64,000 nucleotides of DNA, from contig NZ_LHPI01000012.1 of assembly GCF_001274785.1 (NCBI RefSeq), positions 186,001-250,000 of the forward strand, given 5' to 3'. Numbering within the stretch: position 1 is the first letter of the stretch; every line of letters begins with the position of its first letter. This DNA is from Vibrio hepatarius. GTDB lineage: Bacteria; Pseudomonadota; Gammaproteobacteria; Enterobacterales; Vibrionaceae. Positions 1 to 9,272 of this stretch are shown piece after piece. The translations under genes and the position numbers were made by a program. The notes beneath the pieces are model-generated. The model was not told the origin of the DNA. It saw only the letters and a list, made by a program, of their open reading frames with translations, and did no database searches.

Positions 1-1
1 A

Positions 2-1051
2 GGTTTGGCTTACGGCCTAGTGTTAACGGATTTACTTTTTGCCCCAGCGACACCGAGCACAACAGCGCGCTGTGGCGGGATCATTTCTCCTCTTTTCCGT
101 TCTGTCGCCAACGCTTACGACTCCGATCCGGAGAAAGGTACCGAAAATAAAATTGGTGCGTTCTTGGTTCAGTGTATCTTCCAGTGTAATGCGATCACCT
201 GTGCAATGTTCTTGACCTCGATGGCGGGTAACCCATTGGCGGCCAACTTCGCTAAAGAGCAAGGCGTTGAGATCACTTGGGGCGCTTGGGCATTAGCGGC
301 GATTGTACCTGGGGTGGTATGTCTATTCTTGATCCCTCTCGTAATGTATCTCGTCTTCCCGCCAGAACTGAAAAAGACTCCTGAGATGCGTTTAATCGCG
401 CGCCAGAAACTGTCAGAAATGGGCGCAATGACCCGTGATGAATGGATGGTGTGTATTACTTTCATCGGCATGGTCAGTTTATGGGTGCTGGGTCCAACAC
501 TAGGGATTCACTCAACCGTTACCGCGCTATTGGGCTTAGTATTCCTGCTTATCACCCGTACCATCACTTGGGATGCGGTGTTACAAGAAAAAGAAGCGTG
601 GCACACCATTACTTGGTTTGCGGTGTTAGTGATGATGGCGGCGCAACTGAACAAACTGGGCTTCATTGGCTGGTTTGGCGATATGATCGGCAGCTCGCTT
701 TCAGGCTACGGCTGGTTAACGACCTTGGCAATCCTGCTACTCGTTTACTACTACAGCCACTACATGATGGCGAGCGCGATGGCACACATCAGCGCAATGT
801 ACTCCGCCTTCTTAGCTATTGCCATCGCAGCGGGCGCGCCTCCGATGCTGGCAGCTATTGTGCTTGGTATCTTTAGTAACTTATACATGTCGACTACGCA
901 CTACTCGTCAGGCCCTGCTCCGATTCTGTTTGGCGCTGGTTTCCACACCTTGCAGAACTGGTGGAAGATTGGTTTCGTCTTCTCACTGATCGTTATTCCG
1001 GTATTTTTCTTTATCGGTGGCGCTTGGTGGAAGATGCTGGGAATGTGGTAA
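2..1051 (+). CDS. DASS-family anion:sodium symporter, 5'-truncated by window edge
   Basis: C-terminal about 349 residues of a divalent-anion:Na+ symporter (DASS/SLC13, CitT- and 2-oxoglutarate/malate-translocator-like), an inner-membrane carrier for di- or tricarboxylates. The reading frame is open to the first base, so the true start lies upstream; full-length relatives have roughly 460-490 residues. Seen here: a small-residue motif with T-A-R-C-G-G-I near the start, typical of the first substrate/sodium-binding hairpin region; several hydrophobic segments; and a second S-T-T-H-Y-S-S-G-P-A-P motif near residue 300, matching the second binding repeat. Substrate cannot be decided from this fragment. 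It ends 10 bp before a strong bidirectional terminator. Family call firm, substrate unknown. Confidence 0.85.
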   Translation, partial: GLAYGLVLTDLLFAPATPSTTARCGGIISPLFRSVANAYDSDPEKGTENKIGAFLVQCIFQCNAITCAMFLTSMAGNPLAANFAKEQGVEITWGAWALAAIVPGVVCLFLIPLVMYLVFPPELKKTPEMRLIARQKLSEMGAMTRDEWMVCITFIGMVSLWVLGPTLGIHSTVTALLGLVFLLITRTITWDAVLQEKEAWHTITWFAVLVMMAAQLNKLGFIGWFGDMIGSSLSGYGWLTTLAILLLVYYYSHYMMASAMAHISAMYSAFLAIAIAAGAPPMLAAIVLGIFSNLYMSTTHYSSGPAPILFGAGFHTLQNWWKIGFVFSLIVIPVFFFIGGAWWKMLGMW

Positions 1052-1060
1052 TCCAGTGAC

Positions 1061-1089
1061 AAAAAAGCCCGCTAAGTGCGGGCTTTTTT
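1061..1089. terminator. Bidirectional rho-independent terminator
   Basis: A perfect 12-bp stem (1061-1072 with 1078-1089) and 5-nt loop. The arms are an A6 run plus GCCCGC and its complement plus T6, so it works in both directions. It lies between the convergent transporter and alanyl-tRNA editing genes. Confidence 0.9.
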
Positions 1090-1136
1090 ATTTGTCGTCA
1101 AGTTACTTCATCGTGACTCTTACTTCGCTGAGACTG

Positions 1137-2003
1137 TTACTTCTCCGTCACTAGGGTCAGCATTTCAATATTCTGCTCATCGATAGCTTTTAGTTGAACC
1201 TGAATTTGCGCATACTCTTCTAAACTTGACGCATGGGTGCCACCGCAAGGGATCACCGCAGGCTCACCCTCTCCCAAATCACACTGCCAGTAACGTGAAT
1301 CCGTTAACGCTTCCCCGTGGCATTCGATATGAATTGCCGCGCCCAAAGCTAACCAAGCCGCGACTTGTTGGTTCACCTTTAGTTCGACATCAGCGAGGTT
1401 TTGTAGCAAGTCAGCGCTATTAAGACCACGTTTGCGCAGCGTTTTGCCCAGTCGGTAACAATCAAGGCACTGATCTGGCGTCACAAAGCTAGTCACTTGC
1501 GCGTAGCTGTTGAAGTCGTAGTGGCCATGAGGGTCTTTACGGTCTGCGTCTTTTCGCCAATAGCCGTTTTGATTGAGTACTTTATTCAGCGCGAGGTAAG
1601 CAATATGTCCAGCACTGTGACCCCGGCTGAGTGACTGTTGATACGCTTTGTCCACTTCCAACGTCACCTCTTGCCCAACCGATAGGCTTAGTGAGTTCTC
1701 AGCTAAGCAGTGAACGACAACAAATACCCAACCTGGTTGATCACGCTTTACTGGGATCTCTTGTCCAACGTATAACTCACCACTGGCAAGTTCAACGGCC
1801 CCGACTTGACAATCGATAACCACTTCACCATTCAACCAACCTTTATCCGCAGGATGGTCTGGCCAAATGTGGCTAACGGGATGAAACGGGGTTTGGTCAA
1901 TAACGACATAGACACACTGCTTAGCTTGGCTAACGTGCTGAACTTGCGCGTCCAACGTCCACGTGCTGTGGCAAAACTGAGTAATGGTTGGGGTAACTTT
2001 CAT
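1137..2003 (-). CDS. Stand-alone alanyl-tRNA editing protein (AlaX-like)
   Basis: 288-residue protein related to the editing domain of alanyl-tRNA synthetase. Such proteins hydrolyse tRNA(Ala) mischarged with serine (or glycine) in the cytoplasm. The two zinc-binding motifs are visible: R-G-H-S-A-G-H with His129 and His133, and C-G-G-T-H with Cys253 and His257. There is an N-terminal OB/barrel-like region of about 120 residues before the first motif and no aminoacylation domain. It is monocistronic, with a hairpin just upstream that terminates der and a shared terminator downstream. Substrate specificity is inferred from the family. The ATG start at 2003 gives the usual family N-terminus. Confidence 0.85.
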   Translation of the reverse strand: MKVTPTITQFCHSTWTLDAQVQHVSQAKQCVYVVIDQTPFHPVSHIWPDHPADKGWLNGEVVIDCQVGAVELASGELYVGQEIPVKRDQPGWVFVVVHCLAENSLSLSVGQEVTLEVDKAYQQSLSRGHSAGHIAYLALNKVLNQNGYWRKDADRKDPHGHYDFNSYAQVTSFVTPDQCLDCYRLGKTLRKRGLNSADLLQNLADVELKVNQQVAAWLALGAAIHIECHGEALTDSRYWQCDLGEGEPAVIPCGGTHASSLEEYAQIQVQLKAIDEQNIEMLTLVTEK

Positions 2004-2023
2004 GCTTCAAAGCTCTCAGTGAC

Positions 2024-2059
2024 AAAAAAGCGCCAATAGATAACTACGGCGCTTTTTTT
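2024..2059 (-). terminator. Terminator downstream of der
   Basis: Stem GCGCC/GGCGC (2030-2034 with 2048-2052) flanked by A6 (2024-2029) and T7 (2053-2059), giving an 11-bp extended stem readable in both directions. It lies 15 bp beyond the der stop codon and upstream of the editing-protein gene. Confidence 0.8.
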
Positions 2060-2074
2060 CAATCAAGGGATTGG

Positions 2075-3562
2075 TTATTTCTTGCGATTTTTCACCATGC
2101 TCATCAAGCGTTTGCGTTTACGCTCTTGAGACAGAGTCATCTTGTTTGTTTTGTTTTCAAACGGGTTATCGCTGCTCTGGAAGTTGATACGGATTGGCGT
2201 ACCCATGATCTCCAAAGATTTACGGTAGTAGTTCATCAGGTAACGTTTGTACGAATCAGGCAGTTCGTTCACCTGGTTACCGTGGATAACCACGATCGGT
2301 GGATTGTAACCACCTGCGTGCGCGTACTTAAGCTTCACACGACGACCACGAATCAATGGTGGCTGGTGATCTTCTGTCGCCATCTTCATGATACGAGTCA
2401 GAACAGATGTACCCACGCGAGTTGTCGCTGATTTGTACGCTTCTTGAACCGATTCGAACAAGTGACCAACGCCTGTACCGTGCAATGCAGAAATGAAGTG
2501 AATACGCGCAAAGTCAACAAAGCCGAGACGACGGTCTAGCTCTTTCTTCACTTGCTCTTTTACGTCTGTATCCAAGCCATCCCACTTGTTCACTGCGATA
2601 ACAATCGAGCGACCTGCGTTAAGAGCAAAGCCTAATAGGCTTAGGTCTTGGTCTGAGATGTTTTCACGTGCATCGATTACAACTAGAACAACGTTCGCAT
2701 CTTCAATCGCTTTCAGTGTTTTAACCACTGAGAACTTTTCAACCGTTTCGTTGATGCGTTTACGACGACGAACACCTGCAGTATCAATCAATACGTACTC
2801 ACGACCATCACGCTCCATTGGGATGTAGATGGAGTCACGCGTTGTACCCGGCATATCGTACACAACCACACGCTCTTCACCCAAAATACGGTTAGTCAGG
2901 GTTGATTTACCCACGTTTGGACGACCGATGATCGCTAGCTTGATCGGCTGATCCTGAAGGCGCTTAAACTCGGCTTCCGCTTCTTCTTCGGTGTAGTCCA
3001 GCTTTTCTTCTTCTTCGTCGATAAAATCAGTCAGGTCTTCGATTTCACCTTGCGCTTCTTCAGCCATTTTTTCTGCAAATGGGTTTAACGCACGGTCAAT
3101 CAGCGCACCAACACCACGGCCGTGAGCCGCAGCGATTTGGTACATGTTTTCCACGCCCAACTGCCAAAAATCTGCTGATGCCGCATCCGCATCGATGCCA
3201 TCAACTTTGTTTACTACCAACATTGATGGTTTTTCAATTTTACGCAGGTGGTTCGAAATCGCGATATCCGCAGGTGTTAGACCAGCACGGCCATCCACCA
3301 TAAATAGCACAACATCAGCTTCGTCAATCGCCGCAAGCGATTGTTCTGCCATTTTTGTTTCCACACCTTCTTCGGTGCCGTCGATACCACCTGTATCGAT
3401 AACGATAAATTCGTGTTCACCAAGTTTCGCTTGGCCGTATTTACGGTCACGAGTCAAGCCAGGGAAGTCCGCAACCAAAGCGTCACGCGTACGAGTTAAT
3501 CGGTTAAATAACGTTGATTTACCAACGTTTGGACGCCCAACCAGAGCAACAACAGGTACCAT
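2075..3562 (-). CDS. der: Ribosome-associated GTPase Der (EngA)
   Basis: 495 residues, close to the usual 490. Der is an essential double-G-domain GTPase for 50S subunit maturation. Two P-loops of the form G-R-P-N-V-G-K-S are visible, one at about residues 8-15 and one near 213-220. Each is followed by D-x-P-G and N-K-x-D motifs; the first domain has D-F-P-G and N-K-V-D, the second D-M-P-G and N-K-W-D. An acidic linker (about residues 165-205) separates them and a KH-like domain with a lysine/arginine-rich tail ends the protein. It is the last gene of the rodZ-to-der cluster but is separated from bamB by a terminator, so it probably has its own promoter in the 3563-3667 gap. Confidence 0.97.
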   Translation of the reverse strand: MVPVVALVGRPNVGKSTLFNRLTRTRDALVADFPGLTRDRKYGQAKLGEHEFIVIDTGGIDGTEEGVETKMAEQSLAAIDEADVVLFMVDGRAGLTPADIAISNHLRKIEKPSMLVVNKVDGIDADAASADFWQLGVENMYQIAAAHGRGVGALIDRALNPFAEKMAEEAQGEIEDLTDFIDEEEEKLDYTEEEAEAEFKRLQDQPIKLAIIGRPNVGKSTLTNRILGEERVVVYDMPGTTRDSIYIPMERDGREYVLIDTAGVRRRKRINETVEKFSVVKTLKAIEDANVVLVVIDARENISDQDLSLLGFALNAGRSIVIAVNKWDGLDTDVKEQVKKELDRRLGFVDFARIHFISALHGTGVGHLFESVQEAYKSATTRVGTSVLTRIMKMATEDHQPPLIRGRRVKLKYAHAGGYNPPIVVIHGNQVNELPDSYKRYLMNYYRKSLEIMGTPIRINFQSSDNPFENKTNKMTLSQERKRKRLMSMVKNRKK

Positions 3563-3667
3563 AATAACCTCTACAATATTCTTTCTTATGTAGTTATAGG
3601 TAATGACTTGTCGCCTGACCAGTGTTTACCTATAACTACAGATTAAACTTATCTTTTCTCAATAAAA

Positions 3668-3697
3668 CGGCTCCCAACTGTTACCAGCTAGGAGCCG
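3668..3697 (-). terminator. Terminator downstream of bamB
   Basis: Seven-bp GC-rich stem CGGCTCC/GGAGCCG (3668-3674 with 3691-3697). On the minus strand it is followed by TTTTATT, about 20 bp after the bamB stop. It separates bamB from der. Confidence 0.75.
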
Positions 3698-3718
3698 AAT
3701 GTGAATTGTATCACACGA

Positions 3719-4879
3719 TTACTCGTTGATCGTCAGTTTCTTTACATCGCCATCACGGGTTGTTAATACGTAACCACCCGGCACTACGACTGGTGGAACC
3801 GCAAAGCCGCTGCTATCCACTTCTTGTTTAGCGACAAACTCACCGCTACTCGGGTCAAGCCAGTAGAGGTAACCTTCGCTGTCACCGACAACAACGTAGC
3901 CATCAATCACAGCAGGAGCTGTAACTAATCGGTGCTCTAGTTTGTCGTTGCTCCAAAGCTCGGTACCACTGCGTGCGTCAAATGCGACTAAGTGATCTTT
4001 CTCGGTGACGATAAACAGACGTCGAGCGTCACTCGCGATGTTGGTCGCCGACGAGTAGTTACGTTTCCAAACTGGTTTGCCTGAACGCAAGTCGATCGCC
4101 GTTAACTGACCGTTGAAGCCGATGATGTACAGCGTACCACCAAGAACCAGTGGTGAAGCGTCAACGTCAACAAGGCGGTCAATTTCCGTTGCGCCCTGAG
4201 GAAGACCGATAGGTTGTTGCCAAATCAACTGCCCACGCTCAACAATCGCCGCCGCTAGACGACCATTTGCTGTTCCCCAGAAGACACCACCAGACATAGT
4301 GACTGGAGAACTGCTGCCGCGTAGCGTCAAGTTAGGCACTTCAGTACTGATGGTCCACTTTTGCGTTCCGTCTTGCTGGTCAAGTGCCAACAAACTGCCT
4401 TTGTCGGTGTGAACGATCACTAAGTTATTGTCGGTGGCTGGTGCAGACAAAACTTCGCCATCTACGTCAACACGCCAATTCAGTTCACCAGTTTCTTCGT
4501 TAAGAGCCAGTACCTGACCGTTCTCGCTGCCGATAAAGATTTGGCTGTAGCCAGCGGTTAAACCACCAGACAGTCGCGCCGAGACTTCTTCTTCAACGTC
4601 TTGTTCCCAAATCAGTTTACCTGTTTCAGGATCAAGTGCTTTCACTTCACCATCACGACTGGCAACAAACACTTTTCCGTAAGCATACGCTGGCGTCAGC
4701 TTCGAATAGTAGTTTGACACACCATCACCGACTGAAGCACTCCACAACGTTTTTGGTGAGAATTCACTATCTACTTGAGGCACTGGAGCCATGATAATGG
4801 TGTCTTCTTCACCCGCACAACCTGCAAGTACTCCTGCACATATCGCGATTGCCAGCGCTTTTTTCAGCATTTCCTTCAT
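3719..4879 (-). CDS. bamB: Outer-membrane assembly lipoprotein BamB
   Basis: 386-residue lipoprotein of the BAM complex, which inserts beta-barrel proteins into the outer membrane. The N-terminus is a lipoprotein signal with lipobox L-A-G-C, so Cys21 is the predicted lipidated residue. The rest is an eight-bladed PQQ-like beta-propeller; recurring blade motifs such as A-L-D-x-x-T-G-x-x-x-W are seen about every 40-45 residues. It is 11 bp downstream of yfgM on the same strand, as in E. coli and other vibrios. BamB scaffolds BamA and is non-essential in E. coli. Length and architecture are standard. Confidence 0.95.
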   Translation of the reverse strand: MKEMLKKALAIAICAGVLAGCAGEEDTIIMAPVPQVDSEFSPKTLWSASVGDGVSNYYSKLTPAYAYGKVFVASRDGEVKALDPETGKLIWEQDVEEEVSARLSGGLTAGYSQIFIGSENGQVLALNEETGELNWRVDVDGEVLSAPATDNNLVIVHTDKGSLLALDQQDGTQKWTISTEVPNLTLRGSSSPVTMSGGVFWGTANGRLAAAIVERGQLIWQQPIGLPQGATEIDRLVDVDASPLVLGGTLYIIGFNGQLTAIDLRSGKPVWKRNYSSATNIASDARRLFIVTEKDHLVAFDARSGTELWSNDKLEHRLVTAPAVIDGYVVVGDSEGYLYWLDPSSGEFVAKQEVDSSGFAVPPVVVPGGYVLTTRDGDVKKLTINE

Positions 4880-4890
4880 GCTTATCGCCC

Positions 4891-5505
4891 TTACTTGGCT
4901 AGATCATCCAGCTTCATTTGAAGCGTTTGGCTAGCATCACCGCTTTGCTGTGCTTCAGTGTAAGCCGCGTATGCTGCTTGAGTGTCGCCTTTACGGAGTA
5001 AAATATCTCCGCGTAATTCAGCCACACGGCCTGCCCAGCTTTCGTCTGCGATTGCTGCAAGCTCGTTGATTGCGGCGTCAAACTCACCTTGCTCTGCTTT
5101 TAGACGAGCAAGACGGTAGTGAATCACTGCTGAAACAGCTTGGTCATCCGTTGCCGATTGTGCCCACTCTAGTTGAGCAAGCGCTTCGTCAAGGTTGCCC
5201 GCTTCTACTTGGACTTTTGCCAATTGCAGCGCGGCCAGTACTGAGTATTGAGAGTCTTTATTCGCATCAATAAAGCTTTGAACGTCCGCTTCTGCTTCTA
5301 CGCCACTCGCTGCGATTTGTTGTACCGCTGCCGTGTAGCTTTCAGACGCAGCTTCTTGAGCCGATGCAACAGAATCTTGGTAGTAGCGCCAGCCAAGCAA
5401 GCCGCCAATACCAACAACGGCACCTAAGATCACCGCTTTACCGTTCTCTTTCCACCAGTCTTTGATCGCTTCTACTTGTTGTTCTTCAGTATCGTAGAGT
5501 TCCAC
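4891..5505 (-). CDS. yfgM: YfgM family TPR protein, ancillary SecYEG/periplasmic chaperone factor
   Basis: 204 residues. A short cytoplasmic N-terminus is followed by one membrane anchor (about residues 23-41, Gly/Ile/Leu rich, ending in W-R-Y-Y). A periplasmic alanine- and glutamine-rich helical-repeat (TPR-like) domain follows. In E. coli YfgM sits at the SecYEG translocon with PpiD and hands proteins to periplasmic chaperones. It is directly upstream of bamB, an envelope-biogenesis pairing. It is downstream of a terminator that follows hisS, so yfgM-bamB expression depends on readthrough or on a promoter not identified here. Confidence 0.9.
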   Translation of the reverse strand: MELYDTEEQQVEAIKDWWKENGKAVILGAVVGIGGLLGWRYYQDSVASAQEAASESYTAAVQQIAASGVEAEADVQSFIDANKDSQYSVLAALQLAKVQVEAGNLDEALAQLEWAQSATDDQAVSAVIHYRLARLKAEQGEFDAAINELAAIADESWAGRVAELRGDILLRKGDTQAAYAAYTEAQQSGDASQTLQMKLDDLAK

Positions 5506-5529
5506 TTCCTGTCCTCTTAAAATCTAAAA

Positions 5530-5554
5530 AAGTGGCGATATGTCATCGCCACTT
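5530..5554 (-). terminator. Terminator between hisS and yfgM
   Basis: Perfect 10-bp stem (5530-5539 with 5545-5554) and 5-nt loop. On the minus strand it is followed immediately by six T residues, 14 bp past the hisS stop. Confidence 0.85.
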
Positions 5555-5567
5555 CCAAATATGTTAC

Positions 5568-6836
5568 TTAAACCAATTCTGCGAGTTTCGCAGTAACGTC
5601 AGCTTGGCTGTAGGTTTCTTGCGTGCCACCGATTAGGTCTTTCAATACCACGGTGCCGTCTGCAACTTCATTCTCGCCAAGTACTAGTGCGACTGCAGCA
5701 CCAACTTTGTCTGCGCGCTTAAATTGCTTCTTGAAGTTACCGCCACCAAAGTGGTTCATCACACGTAGGCCCGGTACTTGCTCGCGTAGCTGTTCAGCCA
5801 GCTTCAAACCCGCCATCATGGTGCCTTCACCTGCTGTCACCATGTAAACGTCAACGCTGCGACGAACATCTGTCAGTTCAAGTGTTTCTAGCATTAGCAC
5901 CAAACGCTCTAGGCCCATTGCGAAACCAACTGCTGGCGTTGCTTTACCGCCTAGCTGTTCAACCAGACCGTCGTAACGACCACCACCACAAACGGTACCT
6001 TGAGCACCTAAGCTTTCAGTGATCCATTCAAATACCGTGCGGTTGTAGTAATCCAAGCCACGAACTAAACGTTCGTTCACTGTGTATTCGATACCAGCCG
6101 CGTCAAGAAGTTCACACAAACCAGCAAAATGTTGTTTAGATTCATCACCTAAATAGTCAGATAAGCGAGGCGCATCACCTAAAACCGCTTGGATGTCTGG
6201 GTTCTTAGTATCCAGTACACGTAGCGGGTTGGTGTGCATGCGACGCTTACAATCATCATCCAGAACGTCGACGTGCTGTTCAAGGAAAGCAACCAACGCA
6301 ATGCGGTAGTTTGCACGATCTTCTAGAGAACCGATTGAGTTCAGTTCAAGGCGAACGTGCTTATCGATGCCGAGCTCACGCCATAGACGCGCCGTCATCA
6401 TAATAAGTTCTGCGTCAACGTCTGGACCGTTTAGACCAAAGACTTCCACACCACACTGGTGGAATTGACGGTAACGACCTTTTTGCGGGCGCTCATGGCG
6501 GAACATTGGGCCCATGTACCAAAGACGCTGCTCGTCACGGTTGATAAGGCTATTTTGAATACATGCACGTACACAACCGGCCGTACCTTCTGGGCGCAGC
6601 GTTAAGCTATCACCGTTACGGTCTTCGAACGTGTACATCTCTTTTGAAACCACATCAGTCTCTTCACCAACAGCACGACTGAACAGATTTGTTTCTTCAA
6701 CGATTGGCATGCGCACTTCGTTGTAACCGTATGCGCTGATTACGTGTTTCACTGTGTTCTCTAGCTTTTGCCACAGTGGAGATTGAGTTGGGAGGCAGTC
6801 GTTCATGCCTCGAATTGCTTGAATAGTTTTTGCCAC
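5568..6836 (-). CDS. hisS: Histidyl-tRNA synthetase
   Basis: 422 residues, normal for bacterial HisRS (about 424). This class II synthetase charges tRNA(His). Visible signatures are motif 2 (F-R-H-E-R-P near residues 112-117 with G-R-Y-R-Q-F-H-Q following), the HisA signature [11 protein letters not shown] in the middle, and motif 3 near [12 protein letters not shown]-terminal anticodon-binding domain of about 95 residues completes it. It lies 30 bp downstream of ispG and is closed by a strong terminator. Confidence 0.98.
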   Translation of the reverse strand: MAKTIQAIRGMNDCLPTQSPLWQKLENTVKHVISAYGYNEVRMPIVEETNLFSRAVGEETDVVSKEMYTFEDRNGDSLTLRPEGTAGCVRACIQNSLINRDEQRLWYMGPMFRHERPQKGRYRQFHQCGVEVFGLNGPDVDAELIMMTARLWRELGIDKHVRLELNSIGSLEDRANYRIALVAFLEQHVDVLDDDCKRRMHTNPLRVLDTKNPDIQAVLGDAPRLSDYLGDESKQHFAGLCELLDAAGIEYTVNERLVRGLDYYNRTVFEWITESLGAQGTVCGGGRYDGLVEQLGGKATPAVGFAMGLERLVLMLETLELTDVRRSVDVYMVTAGEGTMMAGLKLAEQLREQVPGLRVMNHFGGGNFKKQFKRADKVGAAVALVLGENEVADGTVVLKDLIGGTQETYSQADVTAKLAELV

Positions 6837-6866
6837 GATAGTTACCGTAATCTTCGTTGAATTTAT

Positions 6867-7985
6867 TTAATCTTGAACTTTAACGTTAATGCGGTTTTGC
6901 TCGTCCATTAGCGCCGCTTTTGCACGAATTTTCGCTTCTAGCTGACTAACAAGATCATCGTTGTCAAAACGCTCTTTCTGACGTTTGCCGTCTTCGTAAA
7001 AAGCGCTCTTCTTGTTACTGCCCGCCAGACCTAAGTGCGACACTTCTGCTTCACCCGGACCATTCACCACACAACCGATGATCGATACATCCATTGGCGT
7101 AATAATGTCTTCTAGGCGCTCTTCCAGTGCGTTCACCGTACCAATTACATCAAATTCCTGACGTGAACAGCTCGGACAGGCAATAAAGTTGATGCCACGA
7201 GAGCGGATTCTTAGCGATTTAAGGATATCAAAACCGACTTTGATCTCTTCAACAGGGTTCGCTGCCAAAGAGATACGCAGCGTATCACCAATCCCTTCCG
7301 CCAAAAGCATGCCCAGACCGACCGACGACTTCACCGCGCCCGCACGAGCACCACCCGCTTCGGTGATACCCAAGTGCAGAGGCTGGTCGATTTTCTTCGC
7401 CAACAAACGGTAAGAGTCTACGGCAAGGAAAACATCTGACGCTTTCACGCTGACTTTGAATTGGTCGAAGTTAAGACGGTCAAGAATATCCACATGACGC
7501 ATCGCCGATTCCACCAACGCCTCTGGTGTTGGCTCACCGTATTTCATCTGAATGTCTTTCTCTAACGAGCCACCATTCACACCGATACGGATTGGGATGT
7601 TCTTGTCACGAGCGCAATCAACCACCGCGCGAATACGGTCTTCTTTACCGATATTGCCCGGGTTAATACGCAAACAATCGACACCATATTCAGCTACTTT
7701 CAGCGCAATGCGGTAGTCGAAGTGAATATCAGCCACCAATGGAATGTTGACTTGTTGTTTGATCAGCTTGAATGCTTCCGCCGCTTCCATGGTCGGAACC
7801 GACACGCGCACAATATCTGCACCAACATTCTCGAGCGCTTTAATTTGTGCAACAGTCGCTGCTACGTCTGTTGTTCTGGTGTTTGTCATTGACTGCACCG
7901 CTATCGGTGCACCATCACCAATAGGTACATCGCCCACGTAAATACGAGTCGATGGGCGACGTTTGATAGGAGATTCGTGTTGCAT
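6867..7985 (-). CDS. ispG: 4-hydroxy-3-methylbut-2-enyl diphosphate synthase (flavodoxin-dependent) IspG
   Basis: 372 residues. IspG (GcpE) is the penultimate enzyme of the MEP isoprenoid pathway and reductively opens the cyclodiphosphate using a [4Fe-4S] cluster. The TIM-barrel N-domain begins with V-Q-S-M-T-N-T. The cluster-binding Cys residues are seen as C-P-S-C-S-R and C-V-V-N-G-P-G-E-A in the C-terminal third. It lies 8 bp downstream of rodZ, so the two are co-transcribed, and continues into hisS. Standard length. Confidence 0.97.
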   Translation of the reverse strand: MQHESPIKRRPSTRIYVGDVPIGDGAPIAVQSMTNTRTTDVAATVAQIKALENVGADIVRVSVPTMEAAEAFKLIKQQVNIPLVADIHFDYRIALKVAEYGVDCLRINPGNIGKEDRIRAVVDCARDKNIPIRIGVNGGSLEKDIQMKYGEPTPEALVESAMRHVDILDRLNFDQFKVSVKASDVFLAVDSYRLLAKKIDQPLHLGITEAGGARAGAVKSSVGLGMLLAEGIGDTLRISLAANPVEEIKVGFDILKSLRIRSRGINFIACPSCSRQEFDVIGTVNALEERLEDIITPMDVSIIGCVVNGPGEAEVSHLGLAGSNKKSAFYEDGKRQKERFDNDDLVSQLEAKIRAKAALMDEQNRINVKVQD

Positions 7986-7993
7986 AGTAATGT

Positions 7994-8923
7994 CTAAGGT
8001 AAGGTGAATCTTGCTACTTTGCCTGAAGTATACCCAGAAAGGTCGACAGGTTCACTTGATAATGTCATTGAAACGTTTTCTGGCGCACCTAAAATCACTT
8101 TATATGGCAGTTGACCCGCCAATTCGAGGCTTTGTCCGGCTTTTTTCACACCAGTAGAAAGTGTGTTACCCAGATCGTCTTTGACCGAAATCCAGCAATC
8201 ACCGTTGAACGTAATCTTTAGTGTATTGCCCGCACTGGTCAGTTCTGCTGCAGAGACAGGTTCTTCTGCCGGGCTGTCATTTAGCGCTTCTTCGCCCGTC
8301 ATCGGCTCTTCTGCCTCAACGACGGTATTGTCTTGCTCTTCGGTTGTCACTCCCGCTTGAGGTTCAACGTCTAGAGGCGCATCAGCTTCTAAAGTGGTGA
8401 AGTCATGCTCAGCAGGCAACTCCGCTAACTGCTCGTCACTTAACTGTTGTTCGATCTCTTGTTCTTGCTCGGTTGACGAGGTGAGGTCTTCAACCGCAGT
8501 CTCTTGGTTTTGCCACCACCACAATGAAGAAATACCGATAATGACAATCACGATACCCCAAGTCAGCGTCATAATGCGGCTGTCGTGTTTTTCACGATTG
8601 GTTTTGCGCGAAAAGCTTTTCATTTCTTGCGCTTCTGGCTCTACGGCTTTTTCTTCGCTGGAATAGGCTTTCAATACCGTGTTTACGTCCATACCGACCG
8701 CTTTGGCGTATGAACGAAGATAACCTTTAGTGAAAGTGGCGACTTGATCAGAAGCAAACTGGTTGCTCTCGATACTTTGAATAATCGAAACGCGCAGACG
8801 CAGACGGTCGGCGATTTGTTTTTGGCTTAAACCTAGTTGCTCTCGTTTTTGTTTTAATAAGGTACCGGCTTGTACCACATTGGTTTGTTCTTCTGGTGCT
8901 GTAATCTCTTTGTCAGCTGTCAT
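7994..8923 (-). CDS. rodZ: Cell-shape protein RodZ
   Basis: 309-residue bitopic membrane protein that links MreB to the elongation machinery. It has an N-terminal Xre-like helix-turn-helix (about residues 19-80, with [12 protein letters not shown]). A basic juxtamembrane stretch precedes one transmembrane helix (about 118-136). An acidic Glu/Ser-rich periplasmic linker leads to a C-terminal DUF4115 beta-domain with the W-I-S-V-K-D motif. It is first in the rodZ-ispG-hisS group. Its linker is low-complexity, as expected for the family. Confidence 0.93.
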   Translation of the reverse strand: MTADKEITAPEEQTNVVQAGTLLKQKREQLGLSQKQIADRLRLRVSIIQSIESNQFASDQVATFTKGYLRSYAKAVGMDVNTVLKAYSSEEKAVEPEAQEMKSFSRKTNREKHDSRIMTLTWGIVIVIIGISSLWWWQNQETAVEDLTSSTEQEQEIEQQLSDEQLAELPAEHDFTTLEADAPLDVEPQAGVTTEEQDNTVVEAEEPMTGEEALNDSPAEEPVSAAELTSAGNTLKITFNGDCWISVKDDLGNTLSTGVKKAGQSLELAGQLPYKVILGAPENVSMTLSSEPVDLSGYTSGKVARFTLP

Positions 8924-9206
8924 GTCTTAACTTATCTCTCGACTGAATGAGTGGATTTCACATCACTTTTTTTATTCGTTATGGGTAGCGATGTCGTGGA
9001 CGTACTCAAATACTTATTCGTTTGGAAACAGACTCCAAATCTCGTGCGTGCTACTAAATGCAGAGTTAATTCTCTAGAACGCTAACTTTTCATTCTAATA
9101 GATATCAAAGATGAAACAACATAGAAGAAGTGCATAATTTACAGGCAGCTCAAGGTTTTTCCTTAAATTGACATAAGATCGCGGCACATCTCGGTGATAT
9201 ATTCCA
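8924..9206. other. Intergenic region between rodZ and the rlmN terminator, no gene seen
   Basis: AT-rich stretch holding the rodZ upstream region. I find no ORF with coding character on either strand, no tRNA-like fold and no confident promoter. It must contain the promoter for rodZ-ispG-hisS because rlmN upstream is terminated. Confidence 0.6.
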
Positions 9207-9231
9207 TTTTATCGTCCTAGCGACGATAAAA
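9207..9231. repeat. Inverted repeat next to the rlmN terminator
   Basis: Perfect 10-bp arms TTTTATCGTC and GACGATAAAA (9207-9216 with 9222-9231) with a 5-nt loop. On the minus strand it directly follows the rlmN terminator hairpin, sharing its T tract. Confidence 0.7.
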
Positions 9232-9257
9232 AAGCCAGAGCATTGCTCTGGCTTTTT
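9228..9257 (-). terminator. Terminator downstream of rlmN
   Basis: Stem AGCCAGAG/CTCTGGCT with loop CATTG, extended by an A run and T run on both sides. On the minus strand it is followed by TTTTTTATC, 16 bp after the rlmN stop. Confidence 0.88.
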
Positions 9258-9272
9258 CATGTGAATATTTAC

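Noticed and set aside
442..876. Open frame on the plus strand within the DASS transporter gene
   Set aside because: It overlaps the transporter in another frame, lacks a ribosome-binding site and has shadow-like composition.
8924..9272. Suspected loss of a pilF gene between rlmN and rodZ
   Set aside because: Some gammaproteobacteria have pilF there, but as far as I recall V. cholerae carries it elsewhere, so the gap is not evidence of loss.
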